From an uncultured Alphaproteobacteria bacterium (GTDB taxonomy: Bacteria > Pseudomonadota > Alphaproteobacteria > HIMB59), in contig CABXVZ010000001.1 in the NCBI GenBank assembly GCA_902515765.1, forward strand, positions 1 through 64,000: DNA of 64,000 nucleotides, read 5' to 3'. The position numbers were made by a program, and so were the translations under genes. Of the stretch, positions 1 through 9,011 are shown one piece after another (position 1 is the first letter of the stretch; the number at the start of each line of letters is the position of its first letter). Under the pieces are notes generated by a model. That model was given only the letters and a program-made list of their open reading frames with translations. It was not told where the DNA came from and made no database searches.

Positions 1-1
1 A

Positions 2-433
2 AAAGATAAAAAAAAACATCGTGTATTTACTTTACTTGGTGACGGCGAACTTTCTGAGGGATCTGTTTGGGAGGCTGCTACATCAGCTTCAAAATATAAC
101 CTGGATAACTTAGTAGTGATAATAGACAGGAATAAATTGCAAATTACAGGAGGCACTGAAGAGGTTAACCCGATAGAACCATTATCAAATAAGTTTGAGT
201 CATTTGGTTTTAAAGTTCAAGAGGCTGATGGTAATAACATAGAAAGTCTTTTAAATATCCTCGAAAATATTCCATTTCATCAAGATATGCCAAATATGAT
301 TATTGCAAATACAATTAAAGGAGCGGGTATTAGCTTTATTGAAAACCAAGTATCTTGGCATCATAAAGTTCCAACTAAAGAGGAATTTAATTTAGCTATT
401 CAAGAGCTCGAGGAGAGTATAAAAAATGCTTAA
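2..433 (+). CDS. Transketolase, N-terminal (TPP-binding) subunit, 3' part only
   Basis: This is the C-terminal part of a gene whose start lies before the window. The open frame runs from base 2, well upstream of the ATG at 116 used by the ORF track. The upstream codons read GDGELSEGSVWEAA, the thiamine-diphosphate/metal-binding motif of transketolases, followed by NKLQITG. About 143 residues are visible and they end where N-terminal half-transketolases end. The stop overlaps the start of the C-terminal subunit by 8 bases, so the two are translationally coupled. Such split transketolases transfer two-carbon ketol units, and pairs inside sugar operons often serve special ketose phosphates. The family is certain; the substrate is not. 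Confidence 0.93.
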   Translation, partial: KDKKKHRVFTLLGDGELSEGSVWEAATSASKYNLDNLVVIIDRNKLQITGGTEEVNPIEPLSNKFESFGFKVQEADGNNIESLLNILENIPFHQDMPNMIIANTIKGAGISFIENQVSWHHKVPTKEEFNLAIQELEESIKNA

Positions 434-1367
434 CAACTTAGGTAAGCCTAATTTAGAAATTTTTGCTGATACCTTATTGATGGAGGCTAAAAAAAACTCA
501 AGAATTGTTGTTGTGACAAGTGACTCAAGAGGTTCCGGAAAACTGTTACCTTTTGGTAAGGAATTACCAGAACAATTGGTAGAGGTAGGTATTGCAGAGC
601 AAAATCTTGTGGGGATTAGTGCTGGATTAAGCGCTTCAGGAAAGAAGGTATTTGCCGTTTCACCCGCAAGCTTTCTAACTGCTAGATCTTTAGAGCAAAT
701 AAAAGCAGATATTGCATATTCTGACCAGCCTGTATGTTTGGTTGGGATAAGTGCAGGAATTAGCTATGGTCAATTAGGATCTACCCATCATTCAATTCAT
801 GATTTTGCTGTAATGAGATGTATCAATAATATGACAATTGTTGCTCCAGCAGATAACTTTGAGGCATCAGAGGCTATAAAACAAGCTGTCAGCTACGATC
901 ACCCCTTATATATAAGGTATGGGAAAAAACCGATGATAGATATTCATTCTAGTGGAACACAATTTCAAATCGGAAAAGCCATAACCATTCAAGAAGGAGA
1001 AGATGTTGCGTTAATAGCTACTGGGGAGACAGTTCAAAGGGCTTGTCTCGCAAGTCAAATTCTTAAAGAGAATAATATTAATTCAACAATAGTTAGTATG
1101 CACACTATTAAACCATTTGACTCAGAAACTTTTTTAAAAATAGCAAAAAAATCAAAGGTAATTGTTTCTATAGAAGAGCACAGTGAGTTTGGTGGACTGG
1201 GAGAGCAATGTGCCAGCTTGATTGCTCAAAATCAAATAAATACAAATTTTAAAATTATTGGAATACCCGATGAATATATGGTCAACGGTTCACAATCTGA
1301 TGTTTTAGACTACTATAATATGAGTCCAGAAAAAATTGCACATATTGCAAAATCTCTTATTGATTGA
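426..1367 (+). CDS. Transketolase, C-terminal subunit
   Basis: A 313-residue protein with the pyrimidine-binding and C-terminal domains of transketolase. VEVGIAEQNLVGISAG carries the conserved glutamate that activates the TPP cofactor, and GSTHHSIHDFAVMR is the usual following loop. It should form an alpha2beta2 enzyme with the upstream half, with the active site at the interface. The start ATG lies inside the end of the previous gene, and its TGA overlaps the ATG of the FGGY kinase, giving one operon. In D-apiose degradation a split transketolase (AptA/AptB) converts apulose-4-phosphate. That role is a hypothesis here; a pentose-phosphate or other ketose role is equally possible. Confidence 0.93.
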   Translation: MLNNLGKPNLEIFADTLLMEAKKNSRIVVVTSDSRGSGKLLPFGKELPEQLVEVGIAEQNLVGISAGLSASGKKVFAVSPASFLTARSLEQIKADIAYSDQPVCLVGISAGISYGQLGSTHHSIHDFAVMRCINNMTIVAPADNFEASEAIKQAVSYDHPLYIRYGKKPMIDIHSSGTQFQIGKAITIQEGEDVALIATGETVQRACLASQILKENNINSTIVSMHTIKPFDSETFLKIAKKSKVIVSIEEHSEFGGLGEQCASLIAQNQINTNFKIIGIPDEYMVNGSQSDVLDYYNMSPEKIAHIAKSLID

Positions 1368-2836
1368 TGGGCTACATCTCCATTGACTCTAGCACTTCTT
1401 CAACAACGATTATTGTTTTTGACGAAAAGTTAAAAATTAAAAAAAAAATTCAAAAGGAACATAAACAGATATTCACTCCTGAAGGATATGTAGAACATGA
1501 CTTAAATGAAATATATCAAAATCTTATTGATTTGATGAGGATGGCCTCACAACTAGAGTCTGAACCAAAATTTATAAGTCTGACTAATCAGCGAGAGACC
1601 TTTGCTCTTTTTGAAAAAGAAACGGGCACACCTATCCATAACGCTATAGTCTGGCAATGTACACGAGGTCAAAAGTACTGTGATGAGATAATTAATAATC
1701 CCTCTCTTTCCAACAGAATTACCCAAAAAACTGGTCTGAAAGCTAATTCTTTTTTTTCTGCGAGTAAGTTGCAATGGGTTTTGCATAATAAGCCAGAAAT
1801 TAAAAAAAAATTTGATAATGGGAGTATTTTGTTTGGAACTATTGATACATATCTATTGTATCGTTTGAGTAATTGTCAAAATTATATAACAGACACTACA
1901 AATGCTTCTCGCACTTTGTTATTTAATTGCTTGGAGAATAAGTGGGATGAAGATCTTTTGTCTATTTTTAAAATTACAAAAAGCATCGCTCTTCCAATTG
2001 TCAAATCTAGTTCTGATCACTTTGGAGATAGTGATTTTGAAAAATGCTTCTCAAAAAAAATTCCAATTATTGGTGTTGTTGGAGACGCTCAAGGATCTTT
2101 TTTTGGAAATTTTTGTTTTAGTGAGGGTGATACAAAAATAACAACAGGTACAGGTTTTAATATTCAAACTAATATAGGAAAAAAATTTACAATAGATAAA
2201 AATTCTTTTACATCTCTTGCTTATACCAAAGGTAATGAAAATTATTATTCTCTTGAGTGCCTTAGTTCTTTCGCAGGAGCCACTATTTCTTGGTTAAAAA
2301 ATAATTTAAGAATTATAGATAATCCTAATGAGAGCGAAGAACTATCTAAAAAAGTTAATAGTTCAGAAGGTGTTTGTCTTATTCCCGCTTTTACAGGACT
2401 TGGTCCTCCCTTTTGGAAACCAAAGGCTCGAGCAAGTTTTTTTGGAATTAATGCGTCGACAAATAAATATCATATAATAAGAGCTTCCTTAGAGTCAGTT
2501 GCGTTCCAAATGGTTGTTTATATGGAATCTCTGAAAAATTCTAAAAATATTAATTTTCACAATATTGTAATTGACGGTGGTATGGTCAAAAATGATCTAT
2601 TTCTTCAAATAATTGCTGATCTTTTAGGCACTGAGATCAAAGTTCCAATTATAGAAGAGATGTCATCATATGGATCTATTTTAATGGGAATTCAAAAAAA
2701 CCAACAAATTGGGGACTTAGAAGAGTTAAAAAATTTTAAAATTGATCAAAAAGTCATAAAACCCCAACTTAATTCTAGAATAAAGGGGTCCTACGATGGA
2801 TGGAAAGATACAATTCATAAACATTTTATGAGATAA
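1367..2836 (+). CDS. FGGY-family carbohydrate kinase, glycerol-kinase-like
   Basis: A 489-residue sugar kinase of the FGGY (hexokinase/actin fold) family, phosphorylating a sugar or polyol with ATP in the cytosol. The N-terminal DSSTSSTTIIVFD is the phosphate-binding strand. NQRETFALFEKETG and AIVWQCTRG closely follow the GlpK pattern, as do GLGPPFWKPKARASFFGI and the C-terminal DGGMVKNDLFLQ. The track starts at a TTG at 1364; the ATG at 1367, overlapping the upstream TGA by one base, is preferred. Coupling to split transketolase genes argues for a ketose-type substrate rather than glycerol. Apulose or erythrulose kinases are examples of FGGY enzymes that could fit, but specificity cannot be read from sequence. 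Confidence 0.88.
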   Translation: MGYISIDSSTSSTTIIVFDEKLKIKKKIQKEHKQIFTPEGYVEHDLNEIYQNLIDLMRMASQLESEPKFISLTNQRETFALFEKETGTPIHNAIVWQCTRGQKYCDEIINNPSLSNRITQKTGLKANSFFSASKLQWVLHNKPEIKKKFDNGSILFGTIDTYLLYRLSNCQNYITDTTNASRTLLFNCLENKWDEDLLSIFKITKSIALPIVKSSSDHFGDSDFEKCFSKKIPIIGVVGDAQGSFFGNFCFSEGDTKITTGTGFNIQTNIGKKFTIDKNSFTSLAYTKGNENYYSLECLSSFAGATISWLKNNLRIIDNPNESEELSKKVNSSEGVCLIPAFTGLGPPFWKPKARASFFGINASTNKYHIIRASLESVAFQMVVYMESLKNSKNINFHNIVIDGGMVKNDLFLQIIADLLGTEIKVPIIEEMSSYGSILMGIQKNQQIGDLEELKNFKIDQKVIKPQLNSRIKGSYDGWKDTIHKHFMR

Positions 2837-2893
2837 AAAACAAGTCTAGGATTTAAACATAATTTCTTATAAATTAAGCCGACTTATATATAT

Positions 2894-2899
2894 AGGAGG
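2894..2899 (+). promoter_or_regulatory. Strong ribosome-binding site of the sugar-binding protein gene
   Basis: AGGAGG lies six bases before the ATG at 2906. Perfect Shine-Dalgarno sites are rare in this window, which suggests very high translation of the periplasmic binding protein. Confidence 0.8.
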
Positions 2900-2905
2900 A
2901 TAACT

Positions 2906-3940
2906 ATGAGAAAACTATCTCTAGTGCTTGCTTCATTTTTGGCTGTAGCATTTACATTCGCTACTTTACCTGCAAAAGCAGGAAGTCATGTTGTTGAGGC
3001 TTGCTTGATTACAAAAACCGATATCAACCCTTTCTTTGTTAAAATGAAAGAAGGAGCTGAAAAAAGAGCATCAGAAATGGGTGTTAAACTATCATTTTTT
3101 GCTGGTAAAGTTGACGGTGACCACGAAACTCAAGTTAGAGCTGTGGAAACTTGTATAGCTTCAGGAGCAAAAGGAATTTTAATTGCTGCTTCCGATACAA
3201 AAGCGATTGTTCCTGTTCTTAAAAATGCACAAGACAATGGTCTTCTAGTTATTGCACTAGATACTCCACTTGAGCCAATTACTGCTGCAGACTCTACTTT
3301 TGCAACAGATAATTTCAAAGCTGGTGAATTAGGTGGTGCTTGGGTAGCTGCAAAATTAGGTGCAGATGCTGCTAATGCTAAAATTGCTATGCTAGATCTT
3401 AACGAAAGTCAGCCTTCAGTGGGTGTTCTTAGAGACCAAGGTTTCTTAACTGGTTTTGGTATAGACGTGAAAGATGTATCAAGATGGGGTGATGAAGATG
3501 ATCCACGTATTATTTGTAACGAAGTTACTAATGGTAACGAAGAAGGTGGAAGAACTGCGATGGAAAAATGTCTTGCAAAAGATCAAGACATCAACGTAAT
3601 TTACACCATTAACGAACCAGCAGCTGTTGGCGCTTATGAAGCACTAAAAGCTATGGGTAAAGACGATGGTAGTGTTCTTATCGCTTCAGTTGACGGTGGT
3701 TGCCCTGGTGTAGCTGACGTTGATAGAGGTATCATTGGAGCAACATCTCAGCAGTATCCATTATTAATGGCTTCACTAGGTGTGGAAGCTATTGCAGCTT
3801 GGGCTGCAGATGGATCAAAGCCTTCAAATACTCCAGGACTGGATTTCTATAACACAGGTGTAAACCTAGTTACTGATGATGCAGCTAGCGGAGTTGAGTC
3901 TATCAGTGTCAAAGAAGGCATGGATAGATGTTGGGGTTAA
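2906..3940 (+). CDS. Sugar ABC transporter periplasmic binding protein (FrcB/RbsB-like)
   Basis: A 344-residue solute-binding protein of the Peripla_BP_4 sugar family. Residues 1-25 form a signal peptide ending in LPAKA, with likely cleavage before Gly26. The mature part opens with the usual strand ([25 protein letters not shown]), and later has DTPLEP and YTINEPAA, regions that line the sugar pocket in this family. It delivers sugar to the membrane permease encoded next. The gene has its own strong ribosome-binding site and is followed by a stable hairpin. Length and layout match fructose-type FrcB of rhizobia, but ribose, xylose or apiose binders share the fold. Confidence 0.93.
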   Translation: MRKLSLVLASFLAVAFTFATLPAKAGSHVVEACLITKTDINPFFVKMKEGAEKRASEMGVKLSFFAGKVDGDHETQVRAVETCIASGAKGILIAASDTKAIVPVLKNAQDNGLLVIALDTPLEPITAADSTFATDNFKAGELGGAWVAAKLGADAANAKIAMLDLNESQPSVGVLRDQGFLTGFGIDVKDVSRWGDEDDPRIICNEVTNGNEEGGRTAMEKCLAKDQDINVIYTINEPAAVGAYEALKAMGKDDGSVLIASVDGGCPGVADVDRGIIGATSQQYPLLMASLGVEAIAAWAADGSKPSNTPGLDFYNTGVNLVTDDAASGVESISVKEGMDRCWG

Positions 3941-3960
3941 TCCAATAATCAATAATTCTT

Positions 3961-3983
3961 CAGGGCAGAATTTTTCTGCCCTG
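3961..3983 (+). promoter_or_regulatory. Intercistronic hairpin after the binding-protein gene
   Basis: A perfect 10-base stem, CAGGGCAGAA / TTCTGCCCTG, with a TTT loop lies 21 bases after the stop codon. It is not followed by a T-run, so it looks less like a full terminator than like an RNA-stabilising or partial-attenuation hairpin. Such hairpins commonly raise binding-protein mRNA above that of the permease and ATPase. Confidence 0.75.
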
Positions 3984-3999
3984 ATCTCTAGATTTAATT

Positions 4000-5094
4000 A
4001 TGAATAAAATTTCTGATGACATATCCAAAGATCTTAAGGATCAACCTAAATTTTCCTCTGATATTGGAGAAGTTGACCAAGAGCATCATACTTTTGACAT
4101 TGGAGAACAGTCAAATTTAAAAAAAATTCAACACTTCCTTCATGGAAATCCGACAATAGTTCCTGTTATTATTTTAGTTCTTAGTGTTATTGGCTTTGGA
4201 TTTTTAGCTGGAGGTAAATTCTTTTCAGCTTTTAATCTCTCATTGATCGTCCAGCAAGTAACAATAGTTGGAATATTAGCAGCTGCTCAAACTCTTATTA
4301 TACTTACTGCCGGTATTGATCTGAGTGTAGCCGCTATGATGGTGCTAGCCTCCGTATTTATGGGTAAGCTTTCTGTTGAAATGGGAATACCGACACTTCC
4401 AGCTATTGTTGTTGGTTTAGTTTCGGGAGTAGCTACTGGTGCCTTTAATGGATTACTTGTAACTCGATTAAAGCTCCCTCCTTTTATTGTAACCTTAGGT
4501 ACTTGGAATATTTTTTTCGCCCTTGTTATTTTCTTTACAGGTTCTCAATCAATCAGAAGTTCAGATATTGAAATTCAAGCCCCTCTTCTTCACTTTTGGG
4601 GAGAAAGAATTAACCTAGGTGGTTTCGTATTTACCTATGGAGCTTTTTTAATGATTGGGATTTTTATTTTCCTATGGTTCTTACTCAATAAAACAGCATG
4701 GGGTCGGCACGTTTATGCTATTGGCGACGATAAAGAAGCTGCCGAACTCTCAGGAATAAGAACAGATCGAATGCTTGTCTCTATTTATGCAGTAGCAGGA
4801 CTAGTGATTGCCATTGGTGCTTGGGTTTCTATTGGGAGAGTGGGTTCAGTTTCTCCTACTAGTTTTTATGAAGGAAATTTGGATTCTATTACTGCGGTCG
4901 TGATTGGAGGTACCTCATTATTTGGAGGTAGAGGAACTATTATTGGATCTCTTTTTGGAGCTTTGATTGTGGGTGTGTTCAGCTCCGGTCTATCTATAGC
5001 AGGATTAGATGTTTTATGGCAACGTTTTGCTTTGGGCTGTCTTATTATTATAGCAGTGGGTATCGACCAATGGATTAGAAAGGTGTCAAATTAA
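4000..5094 (+). CDS. Sugar ABC transporter permease (FrcC/RbsC-like)
   Basis: A 364-residue inner-membrane permease of the BPD_transp_2 type. The first 45 or so residues are hydrophilic and acidic, and hydrophobic spans begin at about residue 50. Typical family segments include TAGIDLSVAAMMVLASV, LPPFIVTLGTWNIFFALV and VVIGGTSLFGGRGTIIGSL near the coupling region, and AIGDDKEAAELSGI, the cytoplasmic loop that contacts the ATPase. It is shortly downstream of the binding protein, and its stop overlaps the ATPase ATG. The N-terminal extension resembles that of rhizobial FrcC. Substrate is inferred only as a monosaccharide. Confidence 0.92.
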   Translation: MNKISDDISKDLKDQPKFSSDIGEVDQEHHTFDIGEQSNLKKIQHFLHGNPTIVPVIILVLSVIGFGFLAGGKFFSAFNLSLIVQQVTIVGILAAAQTLIILTAGIDLSVAAMMVLASVFMGKLSVEMGIPTLPAIVVGLVSGVATGAFNGLLVTRLKLPPFIVTLGTWNIFFALVIFFTGSQSIRSSDIEIQAPLLHFWGERINLGGFVFTYGAFLMIGIFIFLWFLLNKTAWGRHVYAIGDDKEAAELSGIRTDRMLVSIYAVAGLVIAIGAWVSIGRVGSVSPTSFYEGNLDSITAVVIGGTSLFGGRGTIIGSLFGALIVGVFSSGLSIAGLDVLWQRFALGCLIIIAVGIDQWIRKVSN

Positions 5095-5858
5095 TGGAGC
5101 CTATTTTAGTAGCTAAAAACTTGTCTAAAAAATATGGTAAAGTGGTTGCATTAGAGAGCGCTAATTTAGAATTGTATCCTGGCGAAGTTTTAGGTGTCAT
5201 CGGAGACAATGGTGCAGGAAAATCAACACTTATTAAGGTTCTTTGTGGAGCAGTCACACCTGATAGTGGTGAAATATTGTTAGATGGCAAAACTGTAACT
5301 TTTACATCTCCTATTGAAGCTAGAACACTAGGTATTGAAACTGTTTATCAAAATCTAGCTCTATCACCTGCCCTCTCAATTACAGATAATATGTTTCTTG
5401 GAAGAGAAATTAGACAAAAAGGCTTTATGGGTAAATTTTTAAAATTTCTTGATAAAAAGGCTATGGAGGATGAGGCCAGAAAAAGGCTATCAGAATTGGG
5501 TCTTCTAACTATACAAAATATTAATCAGTTAGTAGAAACTTTGTCAGGAGGTCAGCGACAAGGTGTTGCTGTTGCTAGAGCAACGTCATTTGGAACCAAG
5601 GTTGTAATAATGGACGAACCAACAGCAGCCTTAGGTGTTAAAGAAAGTCGCAGAGTTTTGGAATTAATTGGGGAAGTGAGGGCTAGAGGCATACCTATTA
5701 TCCTCATCTCTCATAACATGCCTCATGTATTTGAGGTAGCAGATAGAATTCATGTCCACCGACTAGGAACAAGGCTATGTGTCATTGATCCCAAAAAATA
5801 TGAAATGTCAGATGCTGTAGCATTCATGACAGGAGCCAAAGAAGCTCCGAAATCTTAA
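5094..5858 (+). CDS. Sugar ABC transporter ATPase, single nucleotide-binding domain (FrcA-like)
   Basis: A 254-residue ATPase that energises the importer. Walker A is GDNGAGKST (around residues 37-45), the signature is LSGGQRQGVAVARA, and Walker B is VVIMDEPTAAL followed by the switch LISHNM. Ribose-type importers normally use a fused double-domain RbsA of about 500 residues. A single domain, which would work as a homodimer, is characteristic of FrcA-type systems. It overlaps the permease by one base. Its stop overlaps the stop of the convergent kinase gene, leaving no room for a terminator. Confidence 0.93.
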   Translation: MEPILVAKNLSKKYGKVVALESANLELYPGEVLGVIGDNGAGKSTLIKVLCGAVTPDSGEILLDGKTVTFTSPIEARTLGIETVYQNLALSPALSITDNMFLGREIRQKGFMGKFLKFLDKKAMEDEARKRLSELGLLTIQNINQLVETLSGGQRQGVAVARATSFGTKVVIMDEPTAALGVKESRRVLELIGEVRARGIPIILISHNMPHVFEVADRIHVHRLGTRLCVIDPKKYEMSDAVAFMTGAKEAPKS

Positions 5859-6484
5859 TTAGTTAAAATATAATCTGAGGCTGAGCTATTATTCAAAACA
5901 TTTAAGCCATTTGGTAGATCATTTTGATAAACCTTTTGATAAGTGTCTTCTTTAGAAAGATTAAAACTCTTCCAACGATCAAGAAGTCTTTTTTCTAAAA
6001 CTTTTTCTTCACAACTAATCATCACACTAACATCAAAAAATTTTTGGAGATTATCCCAGGGCTTGGATTTTAATAAAAGATAATTTCCTTCTACTACAAT
6101 TACCTTTGTCTCTTTGGGTATGATTGTAGCAGAAGACCTTGACAACTCTAAAGATCGATCAAAAATTGGAACTATTACCTCTGGCTCATTTTGTAGTCTT
6201 GATAAAAAACTTATTAGGCCCCTAACATCAAAAGTTTCTGGAGCTCCTTTTTTAGAGATGAGGTTTCTATCTTTTAAAATTTGGTCATCTAAATGAAAAC
6301 CATCCATTTGTAAGACACTTGCTTGATAACCCTTAGAATTCAGATCTTGAATTATTTTTTCAGAAATGGTGCTTTTACCCGAAGCTGGCGGTCCTGAAAG
6401 AGCAATAAAATAGCGATTTTTATCAGTATTATCGAGGTTGTAAGATAAAATTGCTAATAACTCGTTATAGTTTAATTGGTTCAT
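5855..6484 (-). CDS. Small P-loop kinase (FrcK / uridine-kinase / pantothenate-kinase-like)
   Basis: A 209-residue cytosolic kinase-like NTPase. Walker A is GPPASGKST near residue 30. QMDGFHLDD resembles the substrate-binding segment of the uridine-kinase/CoaA family, and IVVEGNYLLL is the Walker B-like strand. In rhizobia a kinase of this family, FrcK, is encoded beside the fructose importer FrcBCA, and this gene sits directly after the FrcA-like ATPase, though on the opposite strand. A role in phosphorylating an imported sugar is a fair inference. The start ATG lies 17 bases after the stop of xylB upstream on the same strand. Confidence 0.8.
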   Translation of the reverse strand: MNQLNYNELLAILSYNLDNTDKNRYFIALSGPPASGKSTISEKIIQDLNSKGYQASVLQMDGFHLDDQILKDRNLISKKGAPETFDVRGLISFLSRLQNEPEVIVPIFDRSLELSRSSATIIPKETKVIVVEGNYLLLKSKPWDNLQKFFDVSVMISCEEKVLEKRLLDRWKSFNLSKEDTYQKVYQNDLPNGLNVLNNSSASDYILTN

Positions 6485-6501
6485 AATTTTTAGTTATCAA
6501 T

Positions 6502-7947
6502 TTATCCAATATAAAATTTCTTCCATTCTATAAAACGCTCTTGTAAGACTCCTGTCAAATTATTGTCACTGGAAATAGTTTTTTGAACTAAAGGGGAAGA
6601 CAGTACATCTTCCGGCTTATAATTGTTAAATCCTAAAAATGCTAATCTTGCAGCTCCAAAAGCTGCCATGGCATCTGATGCTTCAGTGATGGCTAGGTCG
6701 CGATCTAAAATTGAAGCTAATAATTTGATCCAATTTTCATTTTGTGACCCACCTCCAATAACGAAAATATTATTTAATTGAATTCCAGTTTTAGCTAAAG
6801 CTTGATAATTATCATTTAATCCAAAAGATATGCCTTCAATAAGACTATAAATTAAAGAAGACCTATTAGTTTCTATTCCCATATTATGAAAGCTTGCCCT
6901 GACATGTGGGTCGTTAATTGGAGTTCTTTCTCCTGTTAGATAGGGTAAATAAAATGGGGCATTTTTAATCAAATCTTGTGATTGAATTGTTTGATTGAGG
7001 TGATCAGTGATTTCGTTTAGAGAAGAGTCAAAGGTTTTGACAAACCAGTTAACATTAGAAGTACAAGAAAGCATTACTGACATTAAATGCCAAGTATTTG
7101 GTAAAGAATGACAAAAGGAATGAATAGCATCATCATAATTTTTTAAAAATTTTTTCGTAGACCCAAAAATAACTCCAGATGTTCCTAAAGACAAAGAGGC
7201 ATCGCCTTCATCATAAAGACCCAGACCTACAGCAGCAGCAGCATTATCACCTGCGCCTCCATAAACTTGGCACTGAGAGCTAAAACCATATCTCTCTGCA
7301 ATATCTTTTTTTAAAACTCCTGTTTGATCAGTTCCCTCACATAATTCAGGCATCTGAGATATACTCATAGAACTAGCATCTAATAATTTTTGAGACCATT
7401 TTCTTTTCTCAACATCTAACCAATAGGTGCCGGAAGCGTCAGATAAATCACTATGAAATTCTCCAGTGAGATAAAACCTTAGGTAGTCCTTTGGGAGTAA
7501 AACCTTATCTATTGACTGAAAATTCTTAGTTTCATTATGCTTTAGCCATAAAACTTTTGGTGCTGTGAAACCAGGCATGGCTATATTTCCTGCTATATCC
7601 ATTACAGAAATATCCTTCATAATTTCTTCACACTCTTGATGACTTCTTGTGTCATTCCAAAGGATACAAGGTCTAATTACTTGGTGGTTACTATCTAAAC
7701 ACGTAGCTCCATGCATGTGTCCTGAAAAAGAAATTGCCTTGATTTCACTGAGATTCATTTTTTCAGAAAGTTTTTTAAGACAGGCTTCTAAAGCTATAAT
7801 CCAGGATGAGGGTTCTTGTTCAGACCAACCACTGTGAGGATTAGATAGGGGAATATCATCACTTGAAACACTTTGGATGATTTCCTGCTCCTCCCCTATT
7901 ACTAGACATTTCATAGAAGAAGTTCCCAAGTCTATTCCTAAATACAT
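6502..7947 (-). CDS. xylB: Xylulokinase
   Basis: A 481-residue FGGY kinase converting D-xylulose and ATP to xylulose-5-phosphate. DLGTSSMKCLVIG opens the protein. FSGHMHGATCLDS and RPCILWNDTRS are highly characteristic of XylB, as are GGAGDNAAAAVGLG, SLGTSGVIF and the C-terminal GGGSQNENWIKLLA. Full length for the family. It could receive xylulose from the D-lyxose isomerase encoded at 10 kb and feed the transketolase at the window start. A TATAAT six bases before the ATG suggests a leaderless transcript. Confidence 0.93.
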   Translation of the reverse strand: MYLGIDLGTSSMKCLVIGEEQEIIQSVSSDDIPLSNPHSGWSEQEPSSWIIALEACLKKLSEKMNLSEIKAISFSGHMHGATCLDSNHQVIRPCILWNDTRSHQECEEIMKDISVMDIAGNIAMPGFTAPKVLWLKHNETKNFQSIDKVLLPKDYLRFYLTGEFHSDLSDASGTYWLDVEKRKWSQKLLDASSMSISQMPELCEGTDQTGVLKKDIAERYGFSSQCQVYGGAGDNAAAAVGLGLYDEGDASLSLGTSGVIFGSTKKFLKNYDDAIHSFCHSLPNTWHLMSVMLSCTSNVNWFVKTFDSSLNEITDHLNQTIQSQDLIKNAPFYLPYLTGERTPINDPHVRASFHNMGIETNRSSLIYSLIEGISFGLNDNYQALAKTGIQLNNIFVIGGGSQNENWIKLLASILDRDLAITEASDAMAAFGAARLAFLGFNNYKPEDVLSSPLVQKTISSDNNLTGVLQERFIEWKKFYIG

Positions 7948-7953
7948 AAAATT

Positions 7954-7959
7954 ATTATA
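7954..7959 (-). promoter_or_regulatory. Candidate -10 element of xylB
   Basis: On the minus strand a perfect TATAAT ends six bases before the xylB ATG and no Shine-Dalgarno is seen, so transcription may begin at or next to the start codon. No convincing -35 hexamer was found, and the DNA is AT-rich, so chance is possible. Confidence 0.35.
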
Positions 7960-8018
7960 TAGAGTTAAAAATTATTTTCTATTTATACAATAATTTAAAT
8001 AATGATAATGTTCTCAAT

Positions 8019-9011
8019 ATGAATAAATCCCTGATCTCAAAACTACAACAAATTAAGAAGCAAAAATATCGTCCAAAGGATTTTATCATCGCTGATGCAA
8101 AAGATGGTGATATGGCAATGGGTATTATAACTCCTGGCCCTGAAAGAGATAAAAAGGGTAAAATTTTGAAAAAATATAAAAAGCTTGATGATTATAAGAA
8201 TGCAATGGTAGCTATGACAAAATCTCAACTTGTAGATATTATGTTAATGTCGGCGTCAGTAGGAGAAGAATTAGTAGAAAAAAAAATCTTTAAAAAATCT
8301 AGTGTTACCCCAGCAATTAGAATGAATGATACCTCTGATATTTGGTTAATGAGAAATGGAAATTATAGAACAACTAATCCACGACCTTTTCGATCAGCAA
8401 GAATTGAGAGAGTGAGTAAATTAGTAAATTTAGGATTATTTTCTATCACTTTTTCTAAAAATGTAGATTTCGATTTAGCTATGTTGAACTCTTATAGTGA
8501 TTTTAGAACAGAAGCTCTAAAATTTAAATTCAAACATTTTTTAGAAATTTTCAATCCCCCTATAGACATTGGAATGAATTCTTTAGAGCTTGGGAACTAT
8601 GTAAATGATTGCATAATTAAAACTCTGGCTGGGCAGACAAAAGAAGAAAGACCTTTATTTTTAAAAATTGCATACAATGGACCTAAGGCCATGGAGGATT
8701 TATCTAGTTATGACCCTGAAAATTTAACAGTTGGAATTTTAGGAGGAAGTAAGGGTACGACTAGAGATTGTTTTGAGTTAATTAAAAAAGCAAGTAAATA
8801 CGGAGCAAAAGTTGCTCTTTTTGGACGTAAAATAAATCACTCAGAGGACCCAATTACCCTAGTAAAAATAATGAGAAAGCTTGTAGAAAAAGATATTTCA
8901 TCAGAAGATGCTGTCAAAATGTATCACAACGAATTAAGTAAAAAAAAATTGTCTTCAGATCGAAGTCTTAAAAGCGACTTAGAAATTACTGACCCCATAT
9001 TAAAATTATAA
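8019..9011 (+). CDS. Class I aldolase-like TIM-barrel protein of unknown substrate (DhnA/LacD-like)
   Basis: A 330-residue protein that looks like the DhnA/LacD/DeoC class of Schiff-base aldolases but matches no named enzyme that I recognise. ADAKDGDMAMGI near residue 25, HFLEIFNPPIDIG, LFLKIAYNGPKAM with a lysine where class I aldolases carry the catalytic residue, and GILGGSKGTTRDC with VALFGRKIN form a barrel-like alternation of strands and helices. The last 30 residues are lysine-rich. It is divergent from xylB and convergent with a PfkB kinase, so it may cleave a sugar phosphate made by one of the neighbouring kinases. The reaction is unknown. Confidence 0.7.
   Translation: MNKSLISKLQQIKKQKYRPKDFIIADAKDGDMAMGIITPGPERDKKGKILKKYKKLDDYKNAMVAMTKSQLVDIMLMSASVGEELVEKKIFKKSSVTPAIRMNDTSDIWLMRNGNYRTTNPRPFRSARIERVSKLVNLGLFSITFSKNVDFDLAMLNSYSDFRTEALKFKFKHFLEIFNPPIDIGMNSLELGNYVNDCIIKTLAGQTKEERPLFLKIAYNGPKAMEDLSSYDPENLTVGILGGSKGTTRDCFELIKKASKYGAKVALFGRKINHSEDPITLVKIMRKLVEKDISSEDAVKMYHNELSKKKLSSDRSLKSDLEITDPILKL

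Noticed and set aside
1364-1366. TTG start for the FGGY kinase
   Set aside because: The ATG directly following gives the normal family N-terminus and a TGATG coupling.
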